52,397 nucleotides of DNA from an uncultured bacterium (lineage in GTDB: Bacteria; Cyanobacteriota; Vampirovibrionia; Gastranaerophilales; Gastranaerophilaceae): NCBI GenBank assembly GCA_900553895.1, contig USFB01000010.1, positions 1-52,397 on the forward strand, read 5' to 3'. Below, piece after piece: positions 49,712 through 52,397 of the stretch. How positions within the stretch are numbered: position 1 is the stretch's first letter; each line of letters starts with the position of its first letter. The translations under genes and the position numbers were made by a program. The notes under the pieces were generated by a model that was not told the DNA's origin, made no database searches, and saw nothing but the letters and a program-made list of their open reading frames with translations.

Positions 49712-51703
49712 ATGGAAAGAAAATTTGAACTTGTATCTAAATATAAACCGTCAGGCGACCAGCCTAAGGCAATTGAAGAACTTGTAGAAGGACTTAAAGA
49801 AGGAGATGACGCTCAAACTCTTTTAGGGATTACAGGTTCAGGTAAAACTTTTACGATTGCCAACGTTATTGAAAAAATACAAAAACCAACGTTAATTATT
49901 GCACACAACAAAACTTTGGCGGCGCAGCTTTATAACGAATTTAAAGAACTTTTTCCAAACAACGCGGTTGAATATTTTATTTCATATTACGATTATTATC
50001 AACCTGAAGCCTACATTCCGCGAACAGATACTTATATAGAAAAATCCGCAAGCATAAACGAAGAAATAGACAGACTTCGCCACAACACAACAAGAAGTCT
50101 TTATGAAAGAAACGACGTAATAATAGTAGCTTCTGTAAGTTGTATTTACGGCTTGGGTTTACCTGAAAGCTATTTTAAAGGCACAATTCAAATTAAAGTC
50201 GGTGATACTTTAGATAGAGGCGATTTAATTAAACACCTTGTAATGACTCAATATACAAGAAACGACCTTGTTTTAGAGCGTTCAACATTTAGAGCAAGAG
50301 GCGATATTTTAGAAATCATGCCGGCTTATGAAAAAATTATTACAAGAATTTATTTCTTTGGTGATGAAATTGAAAAAATCGTTAAAATTGACAATTTGAC
50401 AGGTGAAATTATTGAAGCACCTGAGTCTGTAATGATTTATCCAGCAGTGCATTACATCGCTTATGATGAAAATGAAGACGAAACTATTTCTATGATTAAA
50501 ACAGAACTCAAAAATCGCGTCATAGAATTAGAAAGTGAAAACAAGATTTTAGAATCTCAACGACTCCAACAGAGAGTTAAATACGATATTGAGATGATTA
50601 AAGAAATGGGTTATTGTTCAGGAATTGAAAATTATTCACGTATTATTGAACGCCGCCCTGTGGGTTCCGCGCCTGCAACACTTTTAGACTATTTTCAAAC
50701 CGATTTTCTGACTGTAATTGATGAATCACACGTAACACTTCCACAGCTTAACGGAATGTATCACGGTGATGCTGCGCGCAAGAAAACACTTGTTGATTTT
50801 GGGTTCAGATTGCCTTGCGCTAAAGATAACAGACCACTTAAGAGTGAAGAATTTTTCTCAAAAGTCGGACAAAAAATTTATATTTCTGCCACCCCTGGAG
50901 AATTCGAAAAGAAAACTTCCGAACAAATGGTTGAACAGATTATTCGTCCAACCGGTCTTGTTGACCCTAAAATCAGCGTTCGTCCGATTGAAACACAAAT
51001 CGGAGATTTGAAAATTGAAATTGAAAAACGCGCTAAAAAAGAAGAAAGAGTTCTTATTACAACCCTTACAAAGCGCATGGCAGAAGATTTATGCGACTTT
51101 TTCTTACAAGAAGGAATTCGAGTAAGATATTTACATAGCGGAATTAAATCAATTGAACGTGTAGAAATTTTGAGAGATTTAAGACTCGGTGAATTCGATG
51201 TTTTGATTGGCGTAAATTTATTGAGGGAAGGTTTGGATATTCCTGAAGTTTCGCTTGTGGCAATTATGGACGCAGATAAAGAAGGATTTTTGCGCTCAGA
51301 AACAAGCTTAATTCAGACAATCGGGCGTGCAGCGCGTAATGCTTGCGGTGAAGTTATTATGTATGCAGACAGAATTACGGACTCGATGAAAGCCGCAATC
51401 GACGAAACTGAACGCCGTCGAGAAATCCAACTTGCACACAACAAAAAATACGGAATTGTTCCGCAAACAATCAAAAAACCTATCGAAAACAACTTGCTTT
51501 CACTTGTTGCAAGCTATCGTGATTTGGAAGATATCGTTGCGGAAGAAATGGTTGACTTGGGGGTTGAGAAAAAGGATTTGCCAAAACTTATAGACAAACT
51601 GGAAAAAGATATGCACAAGGCGGCAAAAATTCTTGACTTTGAGAGAGCTGCAGAAATTCGTGACAAGCTCAAAAAACTTCGAGAAATGGTTAACAAAAAA
51701 TAA
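49712..51703 (+). CDS. uvrB: Excinuclease ABC subunit B
   Basis: UvrB verifies damage handed over by UvrA and recruits UvrC. The 663-aa protein has Walker A GITGSGKTFTIANV (about 38), the strand-separating beta-hairpin region YYDYYQPEAYIPRTDTYIEK (about 92), DESHVTLPQL (motif II, about 338), LLREGLDIPEVSLVAIMDAD and TIGRAARN (motif VI, about 540), and a C-terminal UVR domain (KAAKILDFERAAEIRDKLKK). Length is typical. Like uvrA, it appears leaderless. Confidence 0.98.
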   Translation: MERKFELVSKYKPSGDQPKAIEELVEGLKEGDDAQTLLGITGSGKTFTIANVIEKIQKPTLIIAHNKTLAAQLYNEFKELFPNNAVEYFISYYDYYQPEAYIPRTDTYIEKSASINEEIDRLRHNTTRSLYERNDVIIVASVSCIYGLGLPESYFKGTIQIKVGDTLDRGDLIKHLVMTQYTRNDLVLERSTFRARGDILEIMPAYEKIITRIYFFGDEIEKIVKIDNLTGEIIEAPESVMIYPAVHYIAYDENEDETISMIKTELKNRVIELESENKILESQRLQQRVKYDIEMIKEMGYCSGIENYSRIIERRPVGSAPATLLDYFQTDFLTVIDESHVTLPQLNGMYHGDAARKKTLVDFGFRLPCAKDNRPLKSEEFFSKVGQKIYISATPGEFEKKTSEQMVEQIIRPTGLVDPKISVRPIETQIGDLKIEIEKRAKKEERVLITTLTKRMAEDLCDFFLQEGIRVRYLHSGIKSIERVEILRDLRLGEFDVLIGVNLLREGLDIPEVSLVAIMDADKEGFLRSETSLIQTIGRAARNACGEVIMYADRITDSMKAAIDETERRREIQLAHNKKYGIVPQTIKKPIENNLLSLVASYRDLEDIVAEEMVDLGVEKKDLPKLIDKLEKDMHKAAKILDFERAAEIRDKLKKLREMVNKK

Positions 51704-51710
51704 CAGCCAA

Positions 51711-52016
51711 TTAGTAGAGCTTTGCAGCCTCAATAGTTTCTTTGCCTTCTCGTTTTTCAATCAGAGAAATCAATTCTTCGCTGTACTGTGCAAAATAATT
51801 CACACCTATAACTAAATTGTAAAGAATTGCAATCGACCAGATATAACTGATTAAATAGTTGTCAAATCCGACAAACATCCAGAAAAGATACGAAATAAAA
51901 CCGATTACAAGAGTGGTCAAAATTCCGAGTTTCACAATCAAATATGAAAACATTATAAAAGTGTCACCCATAACCTGCCCCAAACGTTTGATATTGTAAG
52001 CATCAATCAGACTCAA
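51711..52016 (-). CDS. Membrane protein, probably the downstream part of an interrupted gene
   Basis: The 101-aa frame has two or three membrane segments (about residues 20-45 and 50-75) and an acidic tail (EELISLIEKREGKETIEAA). It begins with TTG and has no ribosome site. It is in the same frame as the upstream ORF, separated from it by one TAA and three codons (Leu-Arg-Lys), so both may be one gene broken by a nonsense change. Confidence 0.6.
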   Translation of the reverse strand: MSLIDAYNIKRLGQVMGDTFIMFSYLIVKLGILTTLVIGFISYLFWMFVGFDNYLISYIWSIAILYNLVIGVNYFAQYSEELISLIEKREGKETIEAAKLY

Positions 52017-52025
52017 TTTTCTAAG

Positions 52026-52397
52026 TTAAATAATAAAACCTGATGCCGGAATCGCAATAAGTAACAACCAAATAATGATTTTTGCTGTCATATCAAGGAC
52101 GGCATGGTCAACCGAAATATCAAACAGCCCACAGAGAAAAGTCCCGCCAAAATATGCAATCGCAGTATAAACACCAAGTGCCAAAATTGTTTTCAACCCG
52201 TTATAAGCCATTGACAAAAGATTAATTCCGGGGATTAAAACTTCTTTTTTGATAGAGGCATTATTTGCGGATTCTGCAAGAAATCCTAAAAGAAGAACGG
52301 CAAAAACCGCCACAATACAGTCTGAAATAAAATTATAATGACCGCTTGCGACGATATCTCGGCAATAACTCAACGGAATTGCCCACAAAAGCAATTT
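52026..52397 (-). CDS. Multi-pass membrane protein, N-terminus beyond window
   Basis: At least 123 codons with four hydrophobic segments (for example IVAVFAVLLLGFLAES and IIIWLLLIAIPASGFII), ending in TAA at 52026-52028. The frame is open to the window edge, so the true start is outside. LIPGINLLSMAYNGLKTILA is the most distinctive segment. Family not recognised. Confidence 0.6.
   Translation of the reverse strand, partial: KLLLWAIPLSYCRDIVASGHYNFISDCIVAVFAVLLLGFLAESANNASIKKEVLIPGINLLSMAYNGLKTILALGVYTAIAYFGGTFLCGLFDISVDHAVLDMTAKIIIWLLLIAIPASGFII

Overview
The window is AT-rich bacterial chromosome. I infer a member of Candidatus Gastranaerophilales (Melainabacteria/Vampirovibrionia, non-photosynthetic gut relatives of cyanobacteria). 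The main reason is a set of otherwise unrelated proteins whose N-terminus carries a short Met-x-Ile...Asn-Phe-x-Gly type signature. A diderm envelope is supported by a large autotransporter with a C-terminal outer-membrane barrel. The lineage call is an inference; no phylogenetic marker was searched. No phage, IS transposase or CRISPR array was seen.

Layout. 1-6.5 kb: a truncated M16 zinc peptidase, lineage-specific membrane or repeat proteins, a membrane-anchored Hsp20 and a lone MalG-type permease. 6.6-9.4 kb: an alanine:sodium symporter, a small transcription unit for a 23-residue hydrophobic peptide that resembles a type I toxin mRNA, and an activase-like ATPase. 9.2-16 kb: an accessory stretch rich in short palindromic repeats, with a DUF559 nuclease, a SEC-C protein, a pseudopilin, a copper-response pair (exported Cys-rich protein under a very long palindromic operator, plus CsoR), ribulose-phosphate epimerase and a C_GCAxxG_C_C protein. 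15.8-21.9 kb: CcdA with a membrane thioredoxin, a PilZ protein, a HAD phosphatase, two WYL regulators coupled to coaX, and engB. 21.9-31.2 kb: a 1290-aa UvrD-like helicase with a degenerate N-terminal half, uvrA and murT. 31.3-37.2 kb: two TM-coiled-coil/YtxH pairs, an acyltransferase, a phosphopantetheinyl transferase, a TPR protein and a secreted protein. 37.3-41.5 kb: the autotransporter. 41.7-49.4 kb: a FliA/WhiG-type sigma factor, tRNA-Leu(CAG), a helicase remnant, TPR proteins, an ACT protein and an orphan NarL-type regulator. 49.4-52.4 kb: a leader-peptide attenuator, uvrB and an apparently interrupted membrane gene.

Working together. UvrA and UvrB (excision repair), the SF1 helicase and the WYL pair are compatible with DNA-damage handling. 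CcdA, the thioredoxin-like protein and the C_GCAxxG_C_C protein suggest thiol redox work in and outside the membrane. CsoR and the Cys-rich exported protein look like a copper circuit. MurT points to amidation of peptidoglycan precursors, although its partner GatD is not in the window.

The most unusual observations are: (1) at least nine start codons sit exactly 6 nt after a -10 hexamer, implying many leaderless mRNAs including uvrA, uvrB and rpe; (2) a toxin-like small ORF whose mRNA ends are complementary; (3) a leaderless leader peptide with six consecutive Ser codons and mutually exclusive hairpins upstream of a gene of unknown function; (4) an exported metallothionein-like protein under a 51-bp near-perfect palindrome; (5) the shared N-terminal signature; (6) a palindromic repeat read in frame inside the helicase gene.
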